Program-made: the position numbers and the translations under genes
In this document: in pieces, positions 45,973-54,818 of the stretch
Numbering within the stretch: position 1 is the stretch's first letter
Layout: every line of letters begins with the position of its first letter
Assembly (NCBI RefSeq): GCF_011045125.1
Contig: NZ_JAAKZF010000001.1
Coordinates: 400,021 to 464,020, forward strand
Source: Allomesorhizobium camelthorni
Lineage (GTDB): Bacteria; Pseudomonadota; Alphaproteobacteria; Rhizobiales; Rhizobiaceae
Length of the DNA: 64,000 bases
Direction: 5' to 3'
The notes under the pieces: model-generated
What the model was told of the DNA's origin: nothing
The model's input: the letters and a program-made list of their open reading frames with translations, nothing else
Database searches by the model: none

Positions 45973-46913
45973 TCGCGGCGTATTCCGGCGAGGACCTCGC
46001 GCAAGCGCTCCTTGCGCCCGGCCAGCGCGCCGTCTGCGCTCAATTGCGGCTCAGCCTTGCGCGCCTGGCGCAACGCAAATGTGGACGGCGCCGCCAACAT
46101 CTGCTTTGCCGCAGTGCGAAGCGCTGACTGGCGAGGATCGGCGCGCGCCATGACGAGGCTCTCGTCGAAGCTGCGCTTGTTGGGATCGTCGGGCAGCGGC
46201 TCCCTGTTGCCGAACTCAACACCCCAAAAGCGCGCGCCCTTGGCGATCGCCTCGGCTCGGGTGGAAACCGGCACGTGGCGAGGGCTATAGGCGACGCCGA
46301 CCGTTGCCGCCCAATCCTGCCATTTGAAGCTGTTGATGCTGCCCGAAGTGCTGACGGCGACCCAAGGAACGCGGAAAGCATCGGCCAGTATGGCCGCATG
46401 CATGGATTCGGCGACCACCAACCGCGATTGAGCGATTGCCCGAATCACGGATTTCGCTTCGCCGCAGGGATTGACATAGGCGAGGCCGGCAGCCTTGCAG
46501 ACCTTCGGCCAGATGCCGCCGATCGCCGATTCCCAGTGCGGGATGAAGATCGCATCTTCGGTCTTGGGCAGGTTGGCGAACTCCGGCATGTCGGCGACCA
46601 TGACCGCCGGATCGATGATGCCAAGGCTGGCGTCGAGACCGAGCTTGCCCGCTGTCAGCGGGCCGCGGACGCAGCGTATGTCCCATTCGGATGCTTCGGA
46701 AAAATCCGGCAGCTTGCCATATCCGAAGCCGCTGCCGACGACGAGTTTCCGTGTTCCTTTCGGCAGCAGCACCTCGTTGAGAACGGTGCCTACGCCGACA
46801 AGCAGTGTTTCGGGGTGAATCTCGCGAAAGCCGGGGAGAAGGAAATCCCAGAGCCAGAGATTAAGGTCGTCGCCAAAATTGCCGTGTTCGGATTCCCAAT
46901 AGTAAGGGTGCAT
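45963..46913 (-). CDS. exoV: Polysaccharide pyruvyl transferase ExoV
   Basis: 316-aa pyruvyl (ketal) transferase that adds pyruvate from PEP to the terminal sugar of succinoglycan. Family blocks are YYWESEHGNFGDDLNLWLW at the N-terminus, GVGTVLNEVLL near residue 40, VRGPLTAGKLG near 83 and RLVVAESMHAAILADAFRVPWVAV near 165-188, the C-terminal donor-binding region. It follows exoW by 12 bp on the same strand. Identity by family and synteny is strong. Confidence 0.92.
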   Translation of the reverse strand: MHPYYWESEHGNFGDDLNLWLWDFLLPGFREIHPETLLVGVGTVLNEVLLPKGTRKLVVGSGFGYGKLPDFSEASEWDIRCVRGPLTAGKLGLDASLGIIDPAVMVADMPEFANLPKTEDAIFIPHWESAIGGIWPKVCKAAGLAYVNPCGEAKSVIRAIAQSRLVVAESMHAAILADAFRVPWVAVSTSGSINSFKWQDWAATVGVAYSPRHVPVSTRAEAIAKGARFWGVEFGNREPLPDDPNKRSFDESLVMARADPRQSALRTAAKQMLAAPSTFALRQARKAEPQLSADGALAGRKERLREVLAGIRRDYF

Positions 46914-46925
46914 GCGGTTTCCTCG

Positions 46926-47885
46926 TTATCGGGAGATCTTGGCGACAGCGAGTTCCACCGCGCTGCGCAGGATTTTGGGATCGCGCCAGGCCCATTCCGC
47001 CAGAAGCCCGAGCTGCGGCGCCTTGCGCCGGCGAACCAGCCGCATCTGACCCCACAGCGCCTGGCGGCGCGCCGTTTGCTTGTAGGCCTCGATCGAGGCT
47101 TTGTCTTCCGGCCCGTGGGAAAAGCGGCTCTCGAGGCGGTCGAGAGCGACCCAGGTATTGAACTGCTGCTTGAGGAAGAGCGGCGAATCGCTGTCGAGGC
47201 CGTGAAAGATGTTGATGCCCTCGCCGCGGGTGGCGCCGGCCGCATCGCTCAAGATGACGCGTTTTGCCGCGCGCACGCAATCGTAGAAGAACAGCACGTC
47301 CTCGGCAGCAAGCCTGAGCGCCGCCTCGAAACGGACCGTCCGAAACAGGCTTGCGCCGATAACCATGCAGGAAAGGTGAAGAAAGGCCCAGTCCTTCAGC
47401 ATCACACCGGCGAGTTCCGGAATCTCGACAAGTGGCGGCTCGTCGGAAAGCCGCTTGACCGTGGTGATTTCGGCCAGCGCCGACACTCCGAAATGATAGT
47501 GGAAGTCTTCGCCGCCCGTGATCGAGGCCCAGTAACAGTCTGCATCAAAAAGTGACAAGCCGGCGACCGCGTTCTTCAGATGATCGGGCGTCCACTCGTC
47601 GTCCGAATCGAGAAAGGCTGCATAGGAGCTGTCTGCGGGCACGTGGTCGAGGCCCATATTACGCGCTCCGCCGGGACCGGCATTCGGTTGTTTTATAACG
47701 GTTATCCGGGCCCGCTCGGCCAGCGAAAAGCCCTCCAGGTCAATCTCGACCGGCGATGGCGAGGCGTCGTCGACGACGATCACATCGAAATCCGGATGCG
47801 ATTGCGCAAACACCGACCTCAATGCCCGGGCCAATATGCCGGGCTCTCGCTGGTAGTAGGGAATGATGACTGTACACTTCGTCAT
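46926..47885 (-). CDS. exoW: Family 2 glycosyltransferase ExoW
   Basis: 319-aa GT2 protein with TVIIPYYQREPGILARALRSV at the N-terminus, VIVVDDASPSP near residue 35, GPGGARNMGLDHV near 70 and the metal site FLDSDDEW near 92. In S. meliloti ExoW adds the seventh glucose (beta-1,3). Name is by position next to exoV and by the PYYQREPGIL opening. First gene of the leftward exoWV unit; exoT, which follows W in S. meliloti, is not present here. Confidence 0.85.
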   Translation of the reverse strand: MTKCTVIIPYYQREPGILARALRSVFAQSHPDFDVIVVDDASPSPVEIDLEGFSLAERARITVIKQPNAGPGGARNMGLDHVPADSSYAAFLDSDDEWTPDHLKNAVAGLSLFDADCYWASITGGEDFHYHFGVSALAEITTVKRLSDEPPLVEIPELAGVMLKDWAFLHLSCMVIGASLFRTVRFEAALRLAAEDVLFFYDCVRAAKRVILSDAAGATRGEGINIFHGLDSDSPLFLKQQFNTWVALDRLESRFSHGPEDKASIEAYKQTARRQALWGQMRLVRRRKAPQLGLLAEWAWRDPKILRSAVELAVAKISR

Positions 47886-48208
47886 TTTTTGCGCCTTATA
47901 AAATCCAGGGAGGCTCGCGTGCTATCAATGACGCTCCGATCGGTGGTTCATTTTTCGGGGTCCGGATAAGGACAAGGCCCGCTCATAAAACACGGTGCTC
48001 GTCCATGTCGCGTGCAATTAACCTGAAAACTGTGACGAATAATGTCGGCGGGAGCGTCTCGTCCAAGACAACCACATTCGGGCTGAAGTTTGTCATCGTG
48101 CCGCTTCTCGCTCGTATCACCTCCCCCGCGGGCGCCGTTGCCGGATAGCGCGCCACACAACATCACCAACAGATTTCATCGGCAAGACACTACGAAGGAT
48201 CGAATCAA
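47886..48208. other. Divergent intergenic region, exoW to hypothetical gene
   Basis: About 320 bases without a credible gene. It must contain the exoW promoter on the minus strand and possibly that of the rightward hypothetical gene. I see no convincing repeat or terminator. Confidence 0.5.
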
Positions 48209-48592
48209 ATGGCGCTGTTCCGCTTCCAGACCCGAAACCCGAATCGGGACCGCGAGACCGATGCGGGCCGATTGCAGCGGCTCCACAGGCTGCTCGACGA
48301 TCTGCGCGCCGAAATGGAGCGCGAGCGGAACGGACTTCGCGACCGCTATGACAAGGTGGCGGCCGACGCCGCCTTTTCCCAACAGGCGCTGGAAAACGAC
48401 CGCGTCGGGGCCGTCATGTCGTCGAAGATCGACGACATGACCGACACAATGATCCGGTACAGAGGACGCATCCGATCGCTGGAGAAGCAGATCGGTTTCG
48501 TTACCGATCTCCACGCGCAGGTGGAGGCGTTTTCCCAAGAGAACGCTGGCGATAGCCTTTCCCCAGCCGACACGCGGACACGCCGGGGTTAA
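48209..48592 (+). CDS. Hypothetical coiled-coil protein in the exo cluster
   Basis: 127-aa, highly charged soluble protein with heptad-like helices (about residues 20-50 and 65-115), for example LQRLHRLLDDLRAEMERERNGLRDRYDKV and MIRYRGRIRSLEKQIGFV. No membrane helix, signal peptide or known motif is visible. It stands where exoT and exoH would lie in S. meliloti, 142 bp before exoK and on the same strand. Function unknown; a structural or regulatory partner of polysaccharide synthesis would be guesswork. Confidence 0.6.
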   Translation: MALFRFQTRNPNRDRETDAGRLQRLHRLLDDLRAEMERERNGLRDRYDKVAADAAFSQQALENDRVGAVMSSKIDDMTDTMIRYRGRIRSLEKQIGFVTDLHAQVEAFSQENAGDSLSPADTRTRRG

Positions 48593-48733
48593 CGGACGCT
48601 CACAAAAAGTTACCGCCAACCACCCGGGAAATGCAGGCGGGCGTCACATTCTGATCTTGCCCTCGGTCTATGTGCAGTGCAGCATTTTGCTATGATGTAG
48701 ACCGCGGCGTGGGAGGACGCCGCCAAGACACAG

Positions 48734-49567
48734 GTGGTAGGCCACGTGATTTTGAACGCGACCAACACGGCAAACATCAATCTCAGTTCCCTCATTTTCG
48801 GCGTCGGAGTTCTGCTTATCTCATCCGCATGGAATCCGACCGTTTCGCTGGCGCAAGAACCCGCGGCGGGAAAATCCTTCGTCGAGAATTTCGACGGCCT
48901 GGACAAAAAGCACTGGTACGTTTCCGACGGCTGGGCGAACGGCGACCACCAGAACTGCACCTGGTCCAAGGACCAGGTGAAGGTAGCCCACGGCACACTG
49001 CGGATCGGCTTTGCCAGGCAACAGCTGAAAGATCGCGACTATGTGTGCGGCGAAGTTCAGACCAAGAAGCGCTTCGGCTACGGCACCTACGAAATCCGAA
49101 TGAAGGCCGCGGCCGGATCAGGCCTGAACACCGGCTTCTTCACTTATATCGGGCCCGTCCACAAGCAGCCGCATGACGAGATCGATTTCGAAGTTCTCGG
49201 CAAGAACCCCTCGAAGGTGCAGATCAACCAGTATGTCGACGGCAAAAGCGTCGGCGAGGAAAAGCTGGTGGATGTCCCCGGAGGCGCCGACCAGGGCTTC
49301 AACGATTATGCCTTCGTCTGGGAGAAAGACCGCATCACCTGGTATGTGAACGGCGAACTCGTCGGCGAAGCGACGGACCCGGCCAAACTGCCGAGCCATG
49401 CCTCGAAAATCTACGTCAGCCTGTGGGGCAGCGACACGCTGAAATCGTGGATGGGCACATTCGCCGACCCGGAGGCGCCGGTTGCAGCCGAAATCGACAG
49501 GGTTGCGTTCACCGCTGCCGGCGAGGCCTGCCAGTTTCCCGAATCCATCGTTTGCACGCTGGATTAA
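48734..49567 (+). CDS. exoK: Endo-beta-1,3-1,4-glycanase ExoK (GH16)
   Basis: Secreted GH16 glycanase that cleaves nascent succinoglycan to lower molecular weight. Signal peptide with hydrophobic core near residues 18-33 and likely cleavage after SLA (40). Catalytic GH16 motif HDEIDFEVLG carries the nucleophile Glu149, Asp151 and acid/base Glu153. Further family marks are FGYGTYEIRMKA and FNDYAFVWEKDRITWYVNG. The GTG at 48734 is the longest start; a GTG at 48746 with GTAGG upstream is about as likely. It opens the rightward K-L-A-M-O-N-P series. Confidence 0.92.
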   Translation: MVGHVILNATNTANINLSSLIFGVGVLLISSAWNPTVSLAQEPAAGKSFVENFDGLDKKHWYVSDGWANGDHQNCTWSKDQVKVAHGTLRIGFARQQLKDRDYVCGEVQTKKRFGYGTYEIRMKAAAGSGLNTGFFTYIGPVHKQPHDEIDFEVLGKNPSKVQINQYVDGKSVGEEKLVDVPGGADQGFNDYAFVWEKDRITWYVNGELVGEATDPAKLPSHASKIYVSLWGSDTLKSWMGTFADPEAPVAAEIDRVAFTAAGEACQFPESIVCTLD

Positions 49568-49584
49568 CGGGCGGGTCGCGGGTG

Positions 49585-50766
49585 ATGTCCATGCTGCACG
49601 TTCTCTACCTCGTGCACGATCTCTCCGATCCGGCCGTGCGCCGTCGGGTGATCATGCTTCAGGCGGGAGGCGCCAAGGTGACGCTGGCCGGCTTCCGCCG
49701 GACAGTACACCCGGAGACCGCCGCCGTTGACGGACTCTCGCCGATCGATCTGGGGCCGACCAAAGACGGCAAGTTTGCGCAGCGACTTGTGGCAATCGCC
49801 AAGGCCGCGCTGTCGCTACGGGCCAAGCTGAAAGGCATTCCGAAGCCCGACATCATCATTGGCCGCAATCTTGAAATGCTGGCGCTGGCGAAGCGGGCCA
49901 GGACGCTGCTCTCGGCCGATATTCCTGTCGTCTATGAATGCCTCGACATCCACCGCCTGCTGCTCGGACAAAATAGGGTCTCGAAAGTAATGCGCGGCGC
50001 TGAGCGGGCGCTTGGCCGGGACGCCGCGCTGCTGGTGACGAGTTCGCCGGCCTTCTTGCGCGATTATTTTCAGCGCCTCGGCCAGATCGAGGCGCCCGTC
50101 ATGCTGCTGCACAACAAGGTGCTGGAGTTGACCGACGGTCCCGCCGAGATGCGCAGCCACGAAATTGCAGCTTCGGGCAGGCCATGGACGATCGGCTGGT
50201 TCGGGGCGCTGCGCTGCCGCAAATCGCTGGAGTTGCTTGCGGAATTCACACAGTGGATGGAAGGCCGTTACGAGGTCGTCCTGCGCGGCCGCCCGGCCTA
50301 TTCCGAATTTCCCGATTTCGACGCCTTTGTCGGCGCCGAACCGCATATCCGCTTCGAGGGCGTCTACCGCAACCCGGAAGATCTCGCGCGGATCTATGGT
50401 GAGGTTCATTTTTCCTGGGCCATCGATTTCTTCGAGGAGGGCCTGAATTCGAGTTGGCTGCTGCCCAACCGGCTTTACGAAGGCTGCCGCTACGGCGCGG
50501 TTCCGATCGCGATGAGGCAGACCGAAACCGGGCGGTTTCTTGCCGATCGCCGCATGGGCCTCCTGCTCGACGAAGCGTCCGTTTCGGCGCTGAGTTCGCT
50601 CCTCGCCGACATGGATGCCGGCAGCTATGCGGCCGCCCGCCAGAAGATCCTGGCCGAAGATCGCGGGACATGGGTTTGCGATCTCCGCGACTGCCAGGCG
50701 CTGGTGGATCGCCTCAAGGCGCTGGCCGGCTCCGCCGCGTTCGATCCAGTGTTGCAGGCGGCGTGA
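49585..50766 (+). CDS. exoL: Glucosyltransferase ExoL
   Basis: 393-aa GT-B-type glycosyltransferase; in S. meliloti ExoL adds the third sugar (beta-1,4-glucose) of the succinoglycan unit. The N-terminal segment LHVLYLVHDLSDPAVRRRVIMLQAGG and the mid-region TIGWFGALRCRKSLELL (about residue 200) resemble ExoL-type proteins; the C-terminal NRLYEGCRYGAVPIAM segment near 295 is the donor-binding side. The ATG at 49585 is 17 bp after exoK. Stop and exoA start share TGATG. Confidence 0.88.
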   Translation: MSMLHVLYLVHDLSDPAVRRRVIMLQAGGAKVTLAGFRRTVHPETAAVDGLSPIDLGPTKDGKFAQRLVAIAKAALSLRAKLKGIPKPDIIIGRNLEMLALAKRARTLLSADIPVVYECLDIHRLLLGQNRVSKVMRGAERALGRDAALLVTSSPAFLRDYFQRLGQIEAPVMLLHNKVLELTDGPAEMRSHEIAASGRPWTIGWFGALRCRKSLELLAEFTQWMEGRYEVVLRGRPAYSEFPDFDAFVGAEPHIRFEGVYRNPEDLARIYGEVHFSWAIDFFEEGLNSSWLLPNRLYEGCRYGAVPIAMRQTETGRFLADRRMGLLLDEASVSALSSLLADMDAGSYAAARQKILAEDRGTWVCDLRDCQALVDRLKALAGSAAFDPVLQAA

Positions 50767-51791
50767 TGTCGATGAGCGAGACGGGCAGAGAGAAGACGAA
50801 CGCCATGCCGGCATTGCCGTGCATGGTGGTGATTCCCTGCCTGAATGAAGCGGCACATATCGAGGCCCTGATCGAACGGCTGAGCCCGTCGGCGGAACGT
50901 CTCGACATGAAGATCGTGGTTGTCGACGGCGGCAGCACTGACGGAACGCAGGAGATCGTGAAGGCAATCGCGGCGGCGAACCCTCGCGTGTCGCTGCTGC
51001 ACAACGCCAAAAAAATCCAGAGCGCGGCGGTCAATCTGGCGGTCGAGACATTCGGCGACCGATTCCGGAGCTTCATCCGGATCGACGCGCATGGCGACTA
51101 TCCCGAGGATTATTGCGATCGTCTGATCGAGGACGCCGAGGCGACGGGCGCGGAATCAGTGGTCGTTTCCATGGCGACAATGGGCTTTGGCGCTTTTCAG
51201 AAGGCGACGGCCATGGCCCAGAATTCGAGACTCGGGAATGGCGGCTCGCCGCACCGGCATGGCGCCAAGGGCCACTGGACCGACCATGGCCACCATGCCT
51301 TCATGCGCGTTTCGGCATTTCGGTCCGTCGGCGGCTATGACGAGAGCTTCAGCCACAATGAGGACGCGGAGCTTGACTACCGGCTGCGGGCGGCCGGGCA
51401 CCGCATCTGGATGACTGACAAGACATTCATGATCTATTACCCGCGCGCGTCGGTGGCAGCCCTGTTCCGGCAGTATCTCGGCTATGGCCGGGGCCGCGCC
51501 AGGAACATCCTGAAGCACCGGGCGATGCCTAAGATCCGGCAGATGATTCCGCTGATGGTGTTTCCCGTCGTGGCCGGCATGTCGCTGGCGTTCCTGAACC
51601 TAGCCGCGCTGATACCGGCCGGCCTGTGGGCGGCGGCGTGCCTCGGCTACGGCGTGTGGATGGCTATCAGCCAGCGTAATCCGTACGGCCCGCTCGTCGG
51701 CTTCTCGGCCATGGTCATGCATCTCGCATGGTCGGCGGGATTCTGGCTGCAGATCCTCGATTTCCATAAAAGCGAGGCCCGGGCTGCATGA
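50766..51791 (+). CDS. exoA: Glucosyltransferase ExoA (family 2)
   Basis: 341-aa GT2 enzyme; ExoA adds the second sugar (beta-1,3-glucose) to the lipid-linked galactose in S. meliloti. Visible: MVVIPCLNEAAHIEALIERL, VVDGGSTDGTQEIV near residue 50, the RIDAHGDYPEDY metal-site region near 98, HNEDAELDYRLRAAGHRIW near 194-212 and a membrane region with two or three helices (about 255-325). Start overlaps exoL by 1 base and the 3' end overlaps exoM by 4 bp. Confidence 0.92.
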   Translation: MSMSETGREKTNAMPALPCMVVIPCLNEAAHIEALIERLSPSAERLDMKIVVVDGGSTDGTQEIVKAIAAANPRVSLLHNAKKIQSAAVNLAVETFGDRFRSFIRIDAHGDYPEDYCDRLIEDAEATGAESVVVSMATMGFGAFQKATAMAQNSRLGNGGSPHRHGAKGHWTDHGHHAFMRVSAFRSVGGYDESFSHNEDAELDYRLRAAGHRIWMTDKTFMIYYPRASVAALFRQYLGYGRGRARNILKHRAMPKIRQMIPLMVFPVVAGMSLAFLNLAALIPAGLWAAACLGYGVWMAISQRNPYGPLVGFSAMVMHLAWSAGFWLQILDFHKSEARAA

Positions 51792-52738
51792 CGCAAAACG
51801 CTTCGAAAAGGACTTTGCGGATCGATATCTGCGTCTGCACCTACCGTAGGGAGGAACTCGATGACACGCTCCTCTCGATAGGCGCGCTGAGCGTGCCCGC
51901 GAACATCGCGATACGGGTGATCGTTGCCGACAACGATGTCGAGCCAAGCGCACGGGAACGGGTCTATGCCCTGGCGGCGCAGATTCCGTTCGATGTCGTC
52001 TATGTCCACTGCCCGGCATCCAACATCTCCATCGCCCGCAACGCCTGCCTCGAAAACAGCACCGGCAATTTTCTGGCCTTCATCGACGACGACGAGACCG
52101 CGTCGCGGGAATGGCTGGTTGAGTTGCTCGCGATGTCCGAGGCGACAGGTGCAGATGTTGTGCTCGGCCCGGTGCTGGCGGTCTATTCCGATGACGCGCC
52201 GGACTGGATGAGGCGCGGCGACTTCCATTCGACCGGCCCAGTCTGGGTCAAGGGCGAGATCCGCACCGGTTACTCCAGCAATGTCCTGATGCGCCGGGCT
52301 TCGCCGCATATCGTTGGACGCCGCTTCAATCTCGCGCGTGGCCGCACGGGCGGCGAGGACACCGAATATTTTACCCAATTGCACGAGGCAGGCGGCACGA
52401 TCGCCTTTGCGCCGCGAGCGACGGTTTACGAGCCGGTTCCGCACAATCGCACGCAATTCTCATGGTTGACGAAGCGCCGGTTCAGGGTCGGGCAGACTCA
52501 TGGCAGGTTGGTCGGCGAAAGGCGGCAGGGAATCGCGGTCGTCCGCCAGGTCGGGCTTGCCGCGGCGAAAGCGGCCTATTGCTTTGCCGCGGCCGCGGCC
52601 TTCGCGGCCCTGCCGGAAAGGCGCAACCGCTCCATTCTGCGCGGCGTCATGCATTCAGGCGTGCTCAGCGGGCTGCTCGGCGTCCGAGAAATCCGCCAAT
52701 ACGGTGAACCGGCAGGGGGGCGTACCGATGCAGCCTGA
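51788..52738 (+). CDS. exoM: Glucosyltransferase ExoM (family 2)
   Basis: 316-aa GT2 enzyme; ExoM adds the fourth sugar in S. meliloti. Motifs: RIDICVCTYRREELDDTLLSI, VIVADNDVEPSARER, the PASNISIARNACLENS segment near 78, FIDDDETASREWL near 98-110 with the metal-binding DDD, and GGEDTEYFTQLHEAGG near 195 corresponding to the catalytic ED. It overlaps exoA by 4 bp and exoO by 11 bp. The last ~35 residues are probably a membrane-associated tail. Confidence 0.92.
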   Translation: MTQNASKRTLRIDICVCTYRREELDDTLLSIGALSVPANIAIRVIVADNDVEPSARERVYALAAQIPFDVVYVHCPASNISIARNACLENSTGNFLAFIDDDETASREWLVELLAMSEATGADVVLGPVLAVYSDDAPDWMRRGDFHSTGPVWVKGEIRTGYSSNVLMRRASPHIVGRRFNLARGRTGGEDTEYFTQLHEAGGTIAFAPRATVYEPVPHNRTQFSWLTKRRFRVGQTHGRLVGERRQGIAVVRQVGLAAAKAAYCFAAAAAFAALPERRNRSILRGVMHSGVLSGLLGVREIRQYGEPAGGRTDAA

Positions 52739-53690
52739 CGTGAGCTTCGTGATTGCCGCGTTCAACGCAGAGCGGTCGATCGCGCGCGCCATCGAAAGCG
52801 CTTTGGCGCAGCAAGATGTGACCGTGGAGGTGGTGGTCGTCGACGATTGCTCGAACGACCTGACCGTCGAGGTCGCGCGCTCCTTTCCGGCCGAACAGGT
52901 GCGGGTGGTCGAACTCGAAAAGAATCGCGGACCGGGCGGCGCGCGCAATGCAGGCTTGGCAGCCGCGCGGGGCCGCTGGATCGCTGTGCTCGATTCCGAC
53001 GACGCGGTTTATCCGGACCGCCTTGCCCGCATGATCCGGCGCGCCGAAAAATCCGACGCCCAGATCGCCGTCGACAATCTCGACGTGGTGCAGGAGGCGA
53101 GCGGCGCGAAGACGACAATGTTTGCGCCAGCAGTGCTCGAAAGATTTCCAGAACTCACCCTTGCCGAATTCATCGCGGCGAACCTGCTGTTTGAGGAGAC
53201 TTTTTCGTTCGGGTACATGAAACCGATCTTCGAACGCCGCTTCCTCGAACACAACGCGCTGCGCTACGACGAGGCGCTGCGCATCGGCGAGGACTATATT
53301 TTTCTCGCCTCGGCGCTGGCGAAGGGCGGCCGCTGCGCCGTCGATCCCCTGCCGGGCTACGCCTATCACATTCGCGCAGGCTCGATCTCGCGCGTGCTCG
53401 AACTGCACCATGTCGAGGCGATGCTTGCCGCCGACGCAGCATTCCTGCGGGAGCATCCGCTGGATGCCGCCGCGAACGCCGCGCAGGCGAGGCGCACCCG
53501 CAGCCTTGAACAGGCGGCGTCCTTTCTCACGCTGGTGCAGCACCTGAAGCAGCGCGCGCCGCTGAAGGCGATGAGAGCCGCCCTGCGCGACCCGATGGCG
53601 GTCAGGCATCTGAAAATGCCGATCGCAGCAAGGCTGCGGCGGCTGGGCACGTCTTTCCACTTCGAAAAGGCGCTCGATCAGACCGGATAA
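52728..53690 (+). CDS. exoO: Glucosyltransferase ExoO (family 2)
   Basis: 320-aa GT2 enzyme; ExoO adds the fifth sugar (beta-1,6-glucose) in S. meliloti. Motifs: [36 protein letters not shown] near 37, [17 protein letters not shown] near 66, [14 protein letters not shown] near 86-99 and [13 protein letters not shown] near 188. The ATG at 52728 lies inside the 3' end of exoM with GGGGGG upstream. Related in layout to the ExoU and ExoW proteins in this window. Confidence 0.92.
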   Translation: MQPDVSFVIAAFNAERSIARAIESALAQQDVTVEVVVVDDCSNDLTVEVARSFPAEQVRVVELEKNRGPGGARNAGLAAARGRWIAVLDSDDAVYPDRLARMIRRAEKSDAQIAVDNLDVVQEASGAKTTMFAPAVLERFPELTLAEFIAANLLFEETFSFGYMKPIFERRFLEHNALRYDEALRIGEDYIFLASALAKGGRCAVDPLPGYAYHIRAGSISRVLELHHVEAMLAADAAFLREHPLDAAANAAQARRTRSLEQAASFLTLVQHLKQRAPLKAMRAALRDPMAVRHLKMPIAARLRRLGTSFHFEKALDQTG

Positions 53691-53740
53691 ACGAAACATG
53701 GAATTGGGCGGGGCGGCACAATATCCACAGGGATGCTGAG

Positions 53741-54637
53741 ATGAAAAGAGTCAGAAAAGCAGTGATACCGGTAGCCGGTCTTGGAACGCGGTTCCTTCCG
53801 GCCACAAAGGCCATGCCGAAGGAAATGCTGACCGTGGTCGATCGTCCCGTCGTGCAGTATGCCGTCGACGAGGCCCTGGAAGCCGGCATAGAGCACATCG
53901 TCTTCGTCACCGGGCGCAACAAGCACGTGATCGAGGACTACTTCGACATCCAGCCGGAACTGCTCGACACACTCACCCAGTCGGGAAAGCGCGAGCAGCT
54001 CGCATCGCTGCAGAAGATGCAACTGCCGGCGGGAGCCGTGAGCTTCACCCGGCAGCAGGCGCCGCACGGCCTCGGCCACGCGGTCTGGTGCGCCCGCGAT
54101 CTCGTCGGCGACGAGCCCTTCGCCCTGCTTCTGCCGGACATGGTGTCGTTCGGAAAAAGAGGGTGCCTTGCCGGCGCCATGGAGCTTTACGGGCAGACCG
54201 GCGGCAATGTCATCGCCGTCGAGCAATGCGACCCGACCGAGACAAACAAATACGGCATCGTCGGCAAGGGCCAGGACGTCGGCACGGGATTTGCCGTGAC
54301 CGAGATGGTCGAGAAGCCGGCTCCGGCGGTTGCTCCCTCCAACTACTACATCAACGGACGCTATATCCTGCAGCCTGAAGTGTTCGAGCTGCTCGGCACG
54401 CAGGAACGCGGTGCGGGCAACGAGATTCAGCTCACCGACGCGATGAAGCGGCTCGCCGGCAGCCAGCCTTTCCATGCGCACTCGTTCGACGGGCGCATGT
54501 TCGACTGCGGCTCGAAGGAAGGCTTCATCCAGGCGAATGTGGCCTTCGCGCTCGGCCGTGCCGACATACGCGACCTGGTCTTTGGGCCGATAGCAGAAAT
54601 GATCGCCGCCGAGGAACGGCCCGCCGAAGCGGCCTGA
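53741..54637 (+). CDS. exoN: UTP-glucose-1-phosphate uridylyltransferase ExoN
   Basis: 298-aa nucleotidyltransferase that makes UDP-glucose, the donor for all the glucosyltransferases here. Clear motifs: [24 protein letters not shown] at residues 7-30 (nucleotide loop and Lys), [15 protein letters not shown] near 165 and [21 protein letters not shown] near 190-210. 50 bp after exoO. A strong perfect stem-loop follows the stop. A second galU gene may exist elsewhere in the genome. Confidence 0.94.
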   Translation: MKRVRKAVIPVAGLGTRFLPATKAMPKEMLTVVDRPVVQYAVDEALEAGIEHIVFVTGRNKHVIEDYFDIQPELLDTLTQSGKREQLASLQKMQLPAGAVSFTRQQAPHGLGHAVWCARDLVGDEPFALLLPDMVSFGKRGCLAGAMELYGQTGGNVIAVEQCDPTETNKYGIVGKGQDVGTGFAVTEMVEKPAPAVAPSNYYINGRYILQPEVFELLGTQERGAGNEIQLTDAMKRLAGSQPFHAHSFDGRMFDCGSKEGFIQANVAFALGRADIRDLVFGPIAEMIAAEERPAEAA

Positions 54638-54651
54638 CCACGCAAGCCGTC

Positions 54652-54682
54652 GACACAGCCGGACCGGGCGTCCGGCTGTGTC
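54652..54682 (+). terminator. Perfect 13-bp stem-loop after exoN
   Basis: GACACAGCCGGAC and GTCCGGCTGTGTC are exact reverse complements with a 5-nt loop CGGGC. No T tract follows, so it may be a rho-dependent end, a processing or stabilising hairpin, or an attenuator between exoN and exoP. Confidence 0.65.
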
Positions 54683-54818
54683 TACGCGATCAGACCAGGA
54701 CTGTCGTCGCGGACAGCGCCAAACCGCATTCTCGCCCGATGAACATGTTTGATGCCGCGTCGCGGCTCCAGAATGGCAGCTAGAAACCAAAAAGTGGCGC
54801 GCGGCGCCTGCGAGGAAC

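Noticed and set aside
48691..48696. TATGAT as the exoK -10 element
   Set aside because: The hexamer and an upstream TG are good, but no -35 element is found at proper distance, so it was not listed as a promoter.
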